Part shown: piece by piece, positions 22,772-33,588 of the stretch
Numbering within the stretch: the stretch's first letter is position 1
How the letters are laid out: each line of letters opens with the position of its first letter
DNA from: Xestospongia bergquistia
Taxonomy: Eukaryota > Porifera > Demospongiae > Haplosclerida > Petrosiidae
Assembly (NCBI GenBank): GCA_963965975.1
Contig: OZ014411.1
Span: forward strand, 4,201,001-4,265,000
Reading direction: 5' to 3'
Length of the DNA stretch: 64,000 bases
The notes under the pieces: generated by a model
The model's database searches: none
What the model saw: the letters and a program-made list of their open reading frames with translations, nothing else
Told to the model about the DNA's origin: nothing
Translations under genes and position numbers: made by a program

Positions 22772-23118
22772 TTTATGACTGTGATTGCTCCTTGAAGGTG
22801 CTTATTAGCTGTAGATATGGTGTGAGGTCTTTATAGTGTTCACTTAATAGTTCTAGTTTATAAAGTTTGCTGATAAAGGGTATTCTTGCTGACATCATAG
22901 TGTTGCTAGCATCTTGTTGCAAGAGAATGTTGATAAAATAGGAGTAGTTTTAAGATGGTTTTGAATTGTCTTTATGTTTTTAAGGTATAGCACTTGTAGT
23001 ATTCAAATGTACAAAGTGAATATGCTTACATGCGTATAAGATTGAATCTAAGGATGTACATAAGTAATCATGAGGACAAATTTTACACTCTTTGCATTGT
23101 ACATGATAGCCACAATTA
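22772..23118 (-). pseudogene. SWIM-type zinc-finger transposon protein remnant
   Basis: On the minus strand from about 23118 the frame reads CGYHVQCKECKICPHDYLC, followed after a spacer by YACKHIHFVH. The C-x2-C-x2-C-x-H...CKHIH spacing is that of SWIM-like fingers found at the end of MULE-type or related invertebrate transposon proteins. The same frame continues through two stops to a polar tail (SARIPFISKLYKLELLSEHY) and ends at TAA near 22772. Only the C-terminal finger region is present. The sequence is unrelated to the rest of the array and looks like a decayed mobile-element insertion. Family from motif pattern only. Confidence 0.5.
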
Positions 23119-23124
23119 AAGTAT

Positions 23125-23748
23125 GCATCTGTAAATATTTCTTGATGTATAGAAGACAAGTCTGATCTCTTTAAGAAGTACTGTCTTACTCACCTTAGTT
23201 TATTGTATTGATCTCTGTTTTCTCATTATATAGCTAATTATATAGACAACTCAAAAGTAATCCAAAGCATATCAAGATGCTTCACTAAAATCACTACTTG
23301 TATTTGTTAAAGCACTCTATGAGACGTTTTGTGTAAAAATAATATTTAGAATTTATGCACACAGAATAAAAGAAAACACTTATCCATACATAGGCAGTGT
23401 TACTGCCTGCCTGAGGTGATTATTATAGGTTATTGCTATTCGTACTAATTATACTTACGTCTCTATTAACTTTATTATTAATTATCACTGAAAGTTACTG
23501 TACACAAACACTTGACCATTCTTATAAAACTTGATAACTTGATTACTTTTAATTGAAGTGATTGTAGAACTCATACTTTACTTCATTTAATTAATATGTG
23601 ATACGTGATTAGGGGGAGGATAAGCATAATACACAACAAAGTATGGTCAGACATAGACACTGCTTAAAAGCCACATATAGTATTAATAATTATATTGTAT
23701 ATATTGTATTATTGCAAAAAATAACACAAGCATGTGTATAATTTTCAG
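23125..23748. other. Shared spacer repeat, second copy
   Basis: Colinear with 12940-13558; ends at a transporter C-terminal fragment exactly as there. Confidence 0.5.
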
Positions 23749-23905
23749 AATGTTCGATAATTCTCATAAATTTGTCTTCGAAGAAAATCATTCTCATAAT
23801 AATTCTCTGTAATAACATTTGGATTGAATATGTCACCAAGACTGCACAATTTATATTTCTTACTTAGCATTAAAAAAACAGGGGGTTTGTCAACATTACT
23901 GCTGC
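23749..23905 (-). pseudogene. POT/SLC15-like transporter fragment, copy F
   Basis: Only the last ~50 codons of the transporter (end of TM12, then KYKL, DIFNPNVITENYYENDFLRRQ). The expected LLFLxLSKK region is degraded by substitutions and indels. Homology ends near 23911, where collagen-type sequence of opposite orientation begins. Closest to copy C in flank and in VITENYYEN. Confidence 0.75.
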
Positions 23906-24446
23906 ATTCGAGGTAAAGGAAAATGAGAAAAAAGGAGGACCTCCTAGACCACCAAGTGGAGTGTGCTATATACTCATTGGGGAAAAAGACAATATTACAA
24001 ATGGTGTCAAGATACTTTATGAAGGAAGAGTTGCTAGTTAATATTATGCTAATTTTTGAGGAGAACTAAATATCTATGTCTTCCTGAAGAAGATTCTAAA
24101 TATCTCAGTACTACTTGTAAGGGTAACCAAGTATATCTATTACATCAATTATACAGTCTGTTTTATTTTATTCTTCAACTAAAGCAGCTCAAGTTATTAT
24201 TCCAGCTAAAACTATCACCATGGATTATAGAATATATTGGATATCCAATGAGTGAATACTGTGGTCACAAAAGCAACAAACACTACATTGCATTGATAAA
24301 GAAGATGAGCCTGTTCCAGGTAGTGCTGGTAATGCTAATGGTGCATTACTTTATCATGTCACTGCAATGTCTACTAGAACTCCTTGTACACCTTTTGTTA
24401 CTAGCAACTATATCACCTGTACTAATACACTGCATAAACAATACTC
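23906..24446 (+). pseudogene. Short-chain collagen C4-like pseudogene, 5' truncated
   Basis: Starts abruptly in the collagen region (GKGK-type codons) next to the transporter fragment. Then come remnants of YTHWGKR, RVASxYYANF, KYLCLPEEDSKYLSTTCKGNQ, SPWIIEYIGYPMSEYCGHKSNKHY and PGSAGNANGALLYHVTA in shifting frames. It ends without the CVVCTK cysteines. No exon 1 or promoter. Closest relative is the pseudogene at 11374-12175. Confidence 0.7.
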
Positions 24447-24817
24447 TTTTTAAGTAATTATTTTTTTAACTTCTGACAAAATATTGAGGTTTCTTCATTT
24501 TTAATGTCTCATGAAGTTATTTAAACTCTAATATTTCATGAACTCCATAGAAAGATAGTACTCTGTGCAAGAAATAAAAATTAAATGAAAACAACTGATC
24601 TTGCCCCCTTGTAGCTACTACTATAAGAGATAACATAGTATAACAATGAGCTGCATGTTACCTAACCATAAAGACCATTAATATAGAATGACCATACATG
24701 TAAACATACATTCAAAACAAATACCATTTATTCAGTAAAACTATTTGTCTCAAAGTATAAATTTATGTCATAAATAAAATAATTAGATCTATAACTGGTT
24801 AATATAAGCACCAAACA
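24447..24817. other. Collagen-unit 3' flank
   Basis: Matches 16640-17090 and 12176-12310. No gene recognised. Confidence 0.4.
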
Positions 24818-24976
24818 ATGTTGTCCAATGAAGACAGTGCAGGAAGCATTGTATACAAACAAAACAAACCAATTTTTGAGAAACTGTATAATGATAAAAA
24901 GTTTGGTTTAAAATATGCAAATCTCATCTCTCTGATCAGGGATATTGATAAAGAACATAGGGTGTCTGATTCAAAG
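24818..24976 (+). pseudogene. Duplicated unrecognised exon, copy 2
   Basis: Open frame with a protein-like composition: VYKQNKPIFEKLYNDKKFG, then LKYANLISLIRDIDKEHRV, then SDSK. The paralogue at 17.1 kb preserves the same frame over the first part, with conservative changes (QNKPIF to ENEPIL, NDKK to HEKY), a sign of past coding constraint. The donor after SDSK that is GTAATT at 17.1 kb is ATAATT here, so splicing would fail. An ATG at 24818 may be fortuitous. No family recognised. Confidence 0.4.
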
Positions 24977-25204
24977 ATAATTTCTAAAATAATTATATAT
25001 ATATATTACTCAAAGTTTAGACAGAAATAAAGGTTCTTAAAATAACAAATAATTCTAAGAAAAAGTAAATCATAATGTAAAAATGCTACTCATAATCTAC
25101 CTTTTGTCTATAATAACTTTAGCCTTATATGGCATGAAATTACTACAATGTTATGACTAAACAGAATATGGAGTGACTTTGACTTGCAATACAAAATTTA
25201 TATA

Positions 25205-25309
25205 ACAAAGTCATCATGAATATCATGAAACGCACATAGGCACATACCCATGTCAACTATAACATGACCATTACTCTAAACTAAAGGTCAAGCTATCAAC
25301 TATAAAAGG
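25205..25309 (+). promoter_or_regulatory. Collagen gene promoter
   Basis: AAAGTCATCATGAATATCATGA at about 25207-25228, a CACATACCCATGTCAACTAT block, CTAAAGGTCA (nuclear-receptor-like half-site AGGTCA at 25285-25290) and TATAAAAGG at 25301-25309, 98 nt before the ATG. The same ordered set precedes 27533, 17763, 31272 and, decayed, 30.7 kb and 6091. Confidence 0.65.
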
Positions 25310-25398
25310 ATGCAGAAAAGGCATTATACTACAGATATTTCCTTCATTGAAAAGTTAACTGATTACAACATTTAGTTACTATATACCACTGTGTCACA

Positions 25399-26282
25399 AT
25401 GAAGGTGACTCTGTTTTTCTTTATTGTCCTAGTTGCTGCTCAATGTTATGAAGTAGTATCGAGTATAGGTAAGTTAGTAAATGATGTATAAGTTTCTTCA
25501 ATAACTTTATAACTTTGTATTAAATTTCCTCAGAGTCAAAATCAGGTCTAATTGTCAGAAGTGATTGGAGTGATAACAGTAAATATCAAGAACCATTACA
25601 AGGTCGAGATGGTAGAGATGGGATACCAGGACCATATGGACTAAATGGTTGTAATGGTGTAAATGGAAAAGATGGAGAAATAGGTCAAAAGGGAGCAAAA
25701 GGAGATCGAGGAGGAAGAGGAGCTCCTGGACTGAAGAAAAAAGGTGTAGTGTATACTCACTGGGGGAAACGCAATTGCTCTAATATTACAAATGATACTG
25801 AGACACTTTACGCAGGAAGAGTTACTGGTCAACAGTTTAATAACTATGGAGGAGGAGCTAACTATCTATGTATTCCTGAAAAAGATTCAGAATATCTCAA
25901 TACTACATATAATTATGACCAGGCTAGTCTATATGGAACTGAATATGAGTCACCAATTATACAGTCTGTATTACAAAATGAAAATGTTCCATGTGCAGTA
26001 TGTTATACGTCAACAAAAACAGTTCAAGTTATGATACCAGCTAAAACTACCTGCCCATCATCATGGACTGTAGAATATGTCGGTTATCTAATGACTGAAC
26101 ACTATAATAGCAAGAACAACAAAGCTTACATTTGCGTTGATAAGGAAGGTGAACCCGTTCCAGATAGTGTTGCTAATACTAATGGTGCATCACTTTATCA
26201 TGTCACTGCGACATGTACTGGAATTCCTTGTCCCCCTTATGCTACTGACAAGTATATCACCTGTGTTGTGTGTACTAAGTAA
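25399..26282 (+). CDS. Short-chain collagen C4-like (spongin-type) secreted protein
   Basis: Two exons: 25399-25468 and 25534-26282, joined across a 65-nt GT-AG intron in phase 1, giving 272 residues. Exon 1 is a signal peptide (MKVTLFFFIVLVAA). Exon 2 has an acidic linker, about 14 Gly-X-Y triplets (residues ~44-85, from GRDGRDGIPG to GRGAPG), then a ~175-residue C-terminal domain with WGKRNC, GGGANYLCIPEKD, VPCAVCYTS, TTCPSSWTVEYVGYLM, CVDKEGEPVPDS and the terminal CVVCTK. The domain layout and cysteine pattern match sponge short-chain collagen C4, an extracellular matrix/spongin-type component that trimerises and is disulfide-linked. One X position is Cys (GCN), unusual within the triple helix. 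Promoter with TATA box 98 nt upstream. Intact. Confidence 0.85.
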
Positions 26283-26465
26283 ATGTACAACTTGACAATG
26301 TTGTAACAAACTTTATTGATTACTAGTATTGCTTTTAATTTAGTTAATAATTTTTGTTCTTGAAACTACCTTATATATATTCACAATTTAAATTATTCTA
26401 ATTTTAATTTGTGGCAGGTATATCATACATATTTTTATTTTCATTTGTTCAAATTAAAAAAAGGA

Positions 26466-26487
26466 CACTGTTACTATGGTAACAGTG
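26466..26487. promoter_or_regulatory. Perfect X-box-like palindrome
   Basis: CACTGTTAC, TATG, GTAACAGTG: nine-base perfect inverted arms around 4 nt. The complement GTTACCATAGTAAC closely fits the RFX X-box form (GTTRCC, spacer, RGYAAC). It lies ~180 bp past the collagen stop; a decayed version is near 28600 behind the next collagen gene. May be a regulatory site or just a hairpin. Confidence 0.4.
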
Positions 26488-27340
26488 CACTGAACATTTT
26501 TTTGCATATTAAGAGAAACAATTAATGTGCTCTGTTCTACACAGAATAAAAATTACTTTTTAAAGTGAAAAAAGATTTTTAAAAATTACAAAACTAAGAT
26601 GTCTATATTAATTGACTATAGCATCCATCAAAGATAAACCATTAACTGGAAAGAGGACAAGCCATTGCTATTTTTATGAAATTAAAGATTGATCGTGCAT
26701 CATCGATACCAAAACATCTAGTGTATATAAACAAATGTAATAACACCTTGATGTCCCAGTTCACAGGCTTTTGTCTCCAAACACTTATTATTACACCTCA
26801 AACTTACTATACTTTTCTTTTATGATTAAATAGTCAATGTCTAACAGGTTTGAATATTACATTCATGTGAAATAATTTTACCTTATCTCTCTCACAGTTC
26901 ATGAACAACAAAATAACTTCACTAGAAAAGCAAATAAATGTGCTATAACTTTTAAATGTGAAGTTTTCATTAAACTTCTCACATTTTTTCGTCTTCTTTG
27001 TCCATTGAACACGTTAGATTAAATGATTTTGTTATCAGTTTTTCCTGTAGTTTTATGCCAATTTTACAGTTTAGATTTTACTATAAACAATAAACATCCA
27101 AGAAAAGAGTGATTTATTCTATGTCATTAAACTAGTTCATATTCAGAATGTTAATTAGTTGCAATAAAAAAATTCCTCTTTTTAGAAGTGTCGATGTCTT
27201 TAACTGAGATTTATTACATTGTATTTCATGGAAGTTTACTTATAACTCCAATTCTATCTCATTTTGTCTTTAAACAAGTGTTTTCTCATGTGACATTACA
27301 TCATATAGCAATAATATAATTTATAATACAATATTTATAT
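26488..27340. other. Intergenic between two intact collagen genes
   Basis: AT-rich, with short stretches resembling the flank repeats at 29100-29200 (TTACACCTCAAACTTACTATA). No gene recognised. Confidence 0.45.
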
Positions 27341-27345
27341 AATAA

Positions 27346-27440
27346 ATTCCTCATGAATATTCATATTAATACAGGCACATGCCCATGTCAAATAACATGT
27401 AACATGACAAACTAAAGGTCAAGTTATCAACTATAAAAGA
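27346..27440 (+). promoter_or_regulatory. Collagen gene promoter
   Basis: Diverged CATGAATATTCAT block, ACATGCCCATGTCAA, AACTAAAGGTCAAG and TATAAAAG at 27432-27439, 101 nt before the ATG at 27533. Confidence 0.6.
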
Positions 27441-27532
27441 AAGCAGACAAAGGCAGCTCCACTACATATATTTTCTTTATCTAAAGCTTTGTGCTTATTG
27501 TATTTAGTTACTTATATGCAAACAGTGTCACA

Positions 27533-28412
27533 ATGAAGATAGCTGTGATTTTCATCTTCTTAGTTGCTGCTCAGTATTATGAAGTAGTAGCAATAAAAGG
27601 TAGGTTTTGTATAAACATTTTTGTAATTTCATTACTTTTTATTAGCAAGGTCGACATCAACATCACCACCAACATCAACATTACCTGATGTACCTAACAC
27701 TTGTAACAATACTTATATTAGAGTATTACAAGGACGAGATGGAAGAGATGGCTTACCAGGACCTCAAGGACGACCTGGTCTCCATGGAAAGAAAGGAAAA
27801 GATGGATCAACTGGTAACAATGGAAAGAAGGGAGAACGAGGAGAAAGAGGACTTCCTGGACCACCATGTGGAGGTGTGGTGTATACTCATTGGGGAAAAG
27901 ACAGTTGTCCAAATACTAAAACTGGTTGCAAGGTACTCTATGCAGGACGAGTTGTTGGTGAATATTATTTCAACTATGGAGGAGGAGCTAACTATCTATG
28001 TCTGGCTGAAGAAGATCCCGAATATCTAGGTACTACTTATGACGGTAACCAGGCACATCTAGTTGGAACAGAATACGAGAAACCAATTATAGAGTCTGTA
28101 TCTCAGGATTATAATGTTCCATGTGCAGTATGTTATACACCAGAAAAATCAGTTCAAGTTATGATACCAGCGAAAACTACCTGCCCAAAATCATGGACTG
28201 TAGAATATACTGGATATCTAATGACCGAAAAGTCTAGTAATCAAAATAATAAAGACTACATTTGTGTTGATAAAGATAGTAAACCTGTTCCAGGTAGTGC
28301 TGGTAATGTTAATGGTGCATCGCTTTATCACGTCACTGCGACATGTACTGGAATTCCTTGTCCACCCTATTATAATGACATATATGTCGCCTGTGTTGTG
28401 TGCACTAAGTAA
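27533..28412 (+). CDS. Short-chain collagen C4-like (spongin-type) secreted protein
   Basis: Two exons: 27533-27599 and 27646-28412, with a 46-nt GT-AG intron in phase 1; 277 residues. Signal peptide MKIAVIFIFLVAA, then a Thr/Ser/Pro-rich spacer (STSTSPPTSTLP) and a CNNTY sequon, then 15 uninterrupted Gly-X-Y triplets (GRDGRDGLPG to GERGLPGPP). The C-terminal domain follows: VVYTHWGKDSC, RVVGEYYFNYGGGANYLC, VPCAVCYTPEKS, TTCPKSWTVEYTGYLM, PGSAGNVNGASLYHVTATC and the final CVVCTK. More diverged from the 17.8/25.4 kb pair than those are from each other. Best-preserved copy in the window. Extracellular matrix role expected from the family. Confidence 0.87.
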
Positions 28413-30584
28413 ATGTACAACTTGACAAACCTTATTGATAACTAGTATTGTTTTTAATTTAGTAAATAACTTTTGCGTTTGGAACTTTTATGCATTCACA
28501 ATTTTAATTATGGTAATTTTAATGGTTATAAATAAAATTAACATAATCATTCACAGCTAGTATATGGCTTATTCTTGTTTGTTCATATCAGAACAATGAT
28601 GCTGGTATTATGGTGACATAGTGCACTAAGCAAATAACAAACTGCATCTCTTTTACGTGAAACAATTACATGTGCTCTGTTCTCCACACCTAATGCTATA
28701 AATATAGATTATTATTTGAAGGCAAAGAGATTTATAAAGAAAACACAGAACTAAAATGTCCAAGCAAATTAATCATATTATATATCATTAAGTGCTATTG
28801 GCACTTCTGGAAATATGACAGACATTGCTATTATTACGAAAACAGAAAAATTAATTGTCTAACATCAATACCAAAAAACATTTATTCAATATGAAGAAAG
28901 ATTGTACATGTAAATTGGTGATATATACTAATAATGTATTTGCTACCAGTAATAGATTACAGACAAAATTTACTTAACAACATACAGTACATGTATATTA
29001 TTATTAACAAAAGATGTATTGTTTGTGCAGAACAACTCTTACTACAGCTTGATTCAATTAAACTAGTGCATGTGATAACATCTTGCTGTCTCAGTTTACG
29101 AAGATTTTTGTCTCCAAACACTTATGATTACACCTCAAACTTACTATAGTTTTCTTTTATGATTAAATACTAACATCTCAATGTCAAAACATGTTTGAAT
29201 ACTACCTCCATGTAGAGTATATCTGCCTTATCAATCTCACAATACCTACTGTCTCAATAAAAACTCCATGTTTTTATTGTTACCTTGTAATTCTTTTCTC
29301 TTACAAAAAATCACATTATTATGAAGTACAATAAATATCATGATAAAGCATACAATTATGAAAAGCACTAAGTACAGAGCTTCAGTGATCAGTTATTAAA
29401 TAAATAACTATTGCTGATTTTTGATAGTGCTAGATATAGTAAAAATAAAACTTGCTAATAAATTATCTCATTATGACAATAGCTATTTCCTATTTTATGC
29501 ATGTACCACATAATTTAAGCAGGTTGAGCTAAGCAAATTTATCATAGCTTTGGAATGCAGAGCTTTCTTTTAAATTAGTAGCATATTTGTTTTGTTTTTA
29601 ACAAAATATATATAACCATGTCTCAAGAATAATTAAATAATTGAAAAAATTCCCTACCATACAAAGTAGAATGTATTACTCCATACCAACTATTACACAT
29701 TGAAAACAAGTCTGTTCTATGATATACAGTTAAATACGATTACATTAGGTACTTACTGTTAAGTATATAGTTTGTACAGTATAGAATAATATATATATAG
29801 CTTCAAAGAAATGATACAGATCTCTTTTAAAGAAATGAGCTTTGTACATGTACATATAAGTGCAACACAGTATAGTATAGGAATGGAAATTGAATTTTAC
29901 TATCAAAGATATATTGGAGCTACAAAACTTGGAAGTAATTGATTGTATCACTTGTTACTCAGAAATCATTACGTTCTATAATTATAAAATAAAGAAATTG
30001 GTTGTATATTACACAATATGTATGTATATAAATTATTTGGTGGATATAAACAAAAGTTTAAGTAAAAATGTAACCATTTTCCCGAAATGCAGACTTTCAG
30101 GAGTCATTAATTGTACACAAACATTTAAAATGTCTCGAAGATATCCTTTGAAGAATTAATGGATTAATCTACTTGACAACATATAGTACACTACAATACT
30201 ACATTATCATTAATAACAGATGTCTTATTTGCAGATCAATACTTGTCAATGAAGTTAATCAATGTACTTGAAAATAGTTTTTTTTGTCTCCACACACTTA
30301 TGATTACATCAATTGTTCACCATAGATTTTTTTTATAGGAACACCTTCATGTCACAACATGTTGGTTTATCACATATAATAGTATATTTTGCCTTTCTTT
30401 TATTACAATTGTTTTGCCTCATTAGAAACTAACACTTTTAAGAAACCATAGTACTACATTACACGATAGGAAAGGTCAATGATTGTCAAATTGTTGATAG
30501 AGCAGTATGTGCGATCACTTGTAAAGACTTCTCAACCTGCCTTTTTGACTTTTTGGATAGTGCAGAATACCACGATTCTTTAAC
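28413..30584. other. Intergenic, collagen-flank repeats
   Basis: 28860-29400 and 30160-30440 are paralogous flank blocks (compare 4790-5290). The 29400-30160 stretch carries a short plus-strand open frame at 29890-30159 (89 codons, DILELQNLEVIDC) with no paralogue and no splice context; coding is doubtful. Nothing else recognised. Confidence 0.4.
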
Positions 30585-30587
30585 AAT

Positions 30588-30870
30588 GTCATCATGAATA
30601 TCATGAAGTACACAGAGGAGCAGCCAATGTCAACTAAAACAACCATTGTTCTAAAGTAAAGGTCAAGCTATCAGCTGTAAAAGAAAAAGACAAGACAGCT
30701 TTATTGGAGATATTTCCTTTACTGAAAGATGAGAAATAATTACATACAGTAGAACCATAATAAAAATACCTATGGATATTTTCATGCTCCTAGCTGTGTG
30801 TATGTGGTTCAGTCATACTTAGGAACATGATAATAGCTTTCTTTGAACCTGGAAATACAGGTATGGAAAT
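30588..30870 (+). pseudogene. Promoter and first-exon remnant of a collagen-type unit
   Basis: Keeps the ATCATGAATATCATGAA block, TAAAGGTCAAGC and a mutated TATA (TGTAAAAG at about 30677), the TTTCCTTTACTGAAA leader and a decayed signal-peptide region (ATTTTCATGCTCCTAGCT) near 30775. No exon 2 follows; about 220 bp later another complete promoter starts for the pseudogene at 31272. Confidence 0.5.
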
Positions 30871-31100
30871 ATGCTACAAACTATAAAGATTAAATCCTGG
30901 ACAAAATAAGAGATGAAAGCTGTATTTGACATTAAATCTAATGGTATTAACTGAATTTTATTACATTGTATATAATGGCATCAATAAAGTTTGTTTATGA
31001 CGCTACTTCTATCTCATTTTGTCATATAATAACTGTCTTTCATATGACAATTATACAATATTACAATGATGTAACTTACAATGCAACTTTTATATTACAA

Positions 31101-31176
31101 AGTCATCATGAATATTATGAACTACAAACTCAACTATAACATGACAAACTATGGTCAAACTATCAGATATAAAAGG
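31101..31176 (+). promoter_or_regulatory. Collagen-type promoter (pseudogene)
   Basis: AAAGTCATCATGAATATTATGA, ACTATGGTCAAAC and TATAAAAGG at 31168-31176, 104 nt before the ATG at 31272. AGGTCA is altered to TGGTCA. Confidence 0.5.
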
Positions 31177-31271
31177 AAGCAGACAAGGTAACTAGTTATA
31201 CTGAAGATATTTGCTTCATGGAAAAGCTGAGTGATTATTACATTTAGTTATTACATACAAACAGAGCCACA

Positions 31272-32133
31272 ATGAAGGTAGCTGTGGTTATTTTCATCCT
31301 TCTACTTGCTACTTAGTATTATGAAGTAGTGGCAAGTAAAGGTAGGTTAGTATAGTAACGTTGAATAGTTTTCAATAATTTAGTTACTCTTTACTTGCAG
31401 TCTCAAACAAGTCAAAATCACCTATGCTAGCTGGACTGGTAACAATACTTATATTAGAGAATTCGGTCAAAACGGAAGAGATGGATTACCAGGAACTTAA
31501 TTAATTATTCTTAAGGCATAGTCATAATGATTTAGTTCGACAAGAAAGGTGGGCAGTGGGTCAAAAGGGAGGTAAAGGAAAATGTGGAAAAAGAAGACTT
31601 CATTGAACACAAAGTGGAGGTGTGGTATATACCTGTTGGGGAAATGTAAGTTGTCCAAATATTACAAATGGTATGAAGGTACTTTATGAAGGAAGAGTTG
31701 CTAGTGAATATTATAATCACTATGGAGGAGGAGCTAACTACCTATGTCTTCCTGAAGAAAATCCAGAATATCTCACTTTAGCTTATAAGGGCCACTAGGC
31801 ACATCTACATGGAACAGAATATGAGCAACAAATCATATAGCCTGTATTAAAAGATCATGATGTTCCACAAGTATGTTATAATGGAAAAAAGCAGTTTTAC
31901 CAACTAAAACAGCCTGCCCATCATCATGGACTGTAGAATATGCCAGATATCTAACGACTGAACACTACAATCATAAAAGCAACAAAGCTTACATTTGTGT
32001 TTATAATGCTGTTCCCGGTAGTACTGGTAATATTAATGGTACATTACTTCGTGTCACTACAACATGCACTGGAATGCATTGTCCACCTTATGCTACTAAC
32101 AAGTATATCACCTGTGTTATGTGTACTAAGTAA
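31272..32133 (+). pseudogene. Short-chain collagen C4-like pseudogene, full length
   Basis: All parts are present: ATG and signal peptide MKVAVVIFILLLAT followed by TAG (CAG of QYYEVV mutated), donor GGTAGG, intron, a linker with NNTYIRE, a collapsed collagen region (GRDGLPG then stop, later GQKGGKGKCG), and then a C-terminal domain with YEGRVASEYYNHYGGGANYLC, several stops, TACPSSWTVEYARYLTTEHY and a terminal CVMCTK before TAA at 32131-32133. At least five disabling changes. Confidence 0.8.
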
Positions 32134-33378
32134 ACACATGTTGTTGATCTTGTATTGTTGCCTTAACTAGTTTGATGTGAAAAGAAAAAAAGATAGGAAT
32201 GTCTTTAATTAAATAAATAAGTTTGTTTTTTATGATATTAACATTATGATTTTGATACTTATAGGATAGTGTCACAAATGAAATCAAATTTTACTATAGA
32301 ATTATTAAACGAAAGTCTATAATAATGGATTCTATTGGAAGATAATATATAGTACATGTACATTATCCTTAATAAAATGCTTTGCTTACATTGTTAGACA
32401 ATCAATACCTTCATTCAATATAACTAGCCTGAGTGATAATACCTTGATATCACTGTTGATTACACATTAAACTCACAACATATTTTCCTTTATGATCAAA
32501 TACACTTCAGTGTTAAAATGTGATTAGCTTAATTAGACTAATACTTCCATGTAATGGTTATCCTTGTCAAAATGGATATGTCTTATTAGGAACTAACACT
32601 TCATTCTTATCAAAACAAACAGATGAAGATTGCCATGCTAAACATCAATGACTGTATATTATATGCTCAATGTATGAAAAACACCAAAATGCAAATCTTG
32701 ATGCTACTATGCAGGACACAGCAAGTAGGTGTGGTCACTTGGAAAAGCCTGCTTAGTTATACATTCGTACTTTTCGATAGTGCTGGGCAGTAATAAATCT
32801 GGTTAATAAATTACCTCATAATACCAATAATTACTTGCTAATATATCCATGTACAGCAAAATGTCTTCACAAGTAATGAGGTCAAGGTAAATAAAGTTGT
32901 CATAACTTTTGAATGCAAAGTTTTCATGAAAATTATGTTATTTGTCTCAGTTTCTTTTCATTTTCTAATCTTTGATAATTTTGAATGATTGAGTTATCAG
33001 TTTTACTTTTTAGGGACCAATTTTATAGATAATTAATCATTCTTTTTCAACAGTACATAGCAAATAACATTATAGAAAAGGAAGCAAAAAGAGACTAGGA
33101 TAAGATGTATCGGGAAAGTTTCATTGTTAAAAAAAATTCGAACATCTGACAATGTACAAAAATTAATTACACAAACATTATTACACATGGAAATATTTAC
33201 AGTAGGAATATCCACGGTATATAATGTGTTGTGGTGTTACAGTGTTTAAAGTGAATTTGTCTTTTTTGAGATATCTGAAACCACCCAAAGGTCCTCAATC
33301 ATCTTCCATGCACCCCCACAGGCAATTGTTCGGGTAAATGAAGAAGTTAGTGAGGCCATGAAAAGGGACATTATCAGG
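32134..33378. other. Intergenic
   Basis: 32330-32620 is another collagen-flank block; 32715-32735 holds a fragment of repeat family 2 (AGTAGGTGTGGT). The 33220-33378 stretch has a plus-strand frame (IVRVNEEVSEAMKRDIIRC) that may belong to the transposase-like remnant next to it. No intact gene. Confidence 0.4.
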
Positions 33379-33500
33379 TGTACAGTGTAGACATACGAGC
33401 AAAATTGCCAAGTACACTTGGCATTATGGTATTACCGCAGCCTCGCATTTCTAAGCTGGAAAGCCAGACTCCAGTACGTTCAATTCAAAATATTCGGGTT
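33379..33500 (+). pseudogene. Transposase-like N-terminal remnant
   Basis: In one frame SKIAKYTWHYGITAASHF and, after a frame change, KLESQTPVRSIQNI. Together these recall the helix-turn-helix start of invertebrate transposon proteins that read RAKIxKYxxxxGxxAAxRHFSxxL...VRSI. Short and shifted; assignment is from pattern only. Lies ~90 bp before the structured element at 33589. Confidence 0.3.
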
Positions 33501-33588
33501 AATAATTTTCGTACACGCCTCTCGTGTTCGAAATTTTTTTTAAGACGTAATTTTTTTACATGAAACTTTTTGTAACTTCCCGATCTAC

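Noticed and set aside
29890..30159. 89-codon plus-strand frame with LRR-like start (DILELQNLEVIDC)
   Set aside because: Single short match, no paralogue, no splice context; likely chance.
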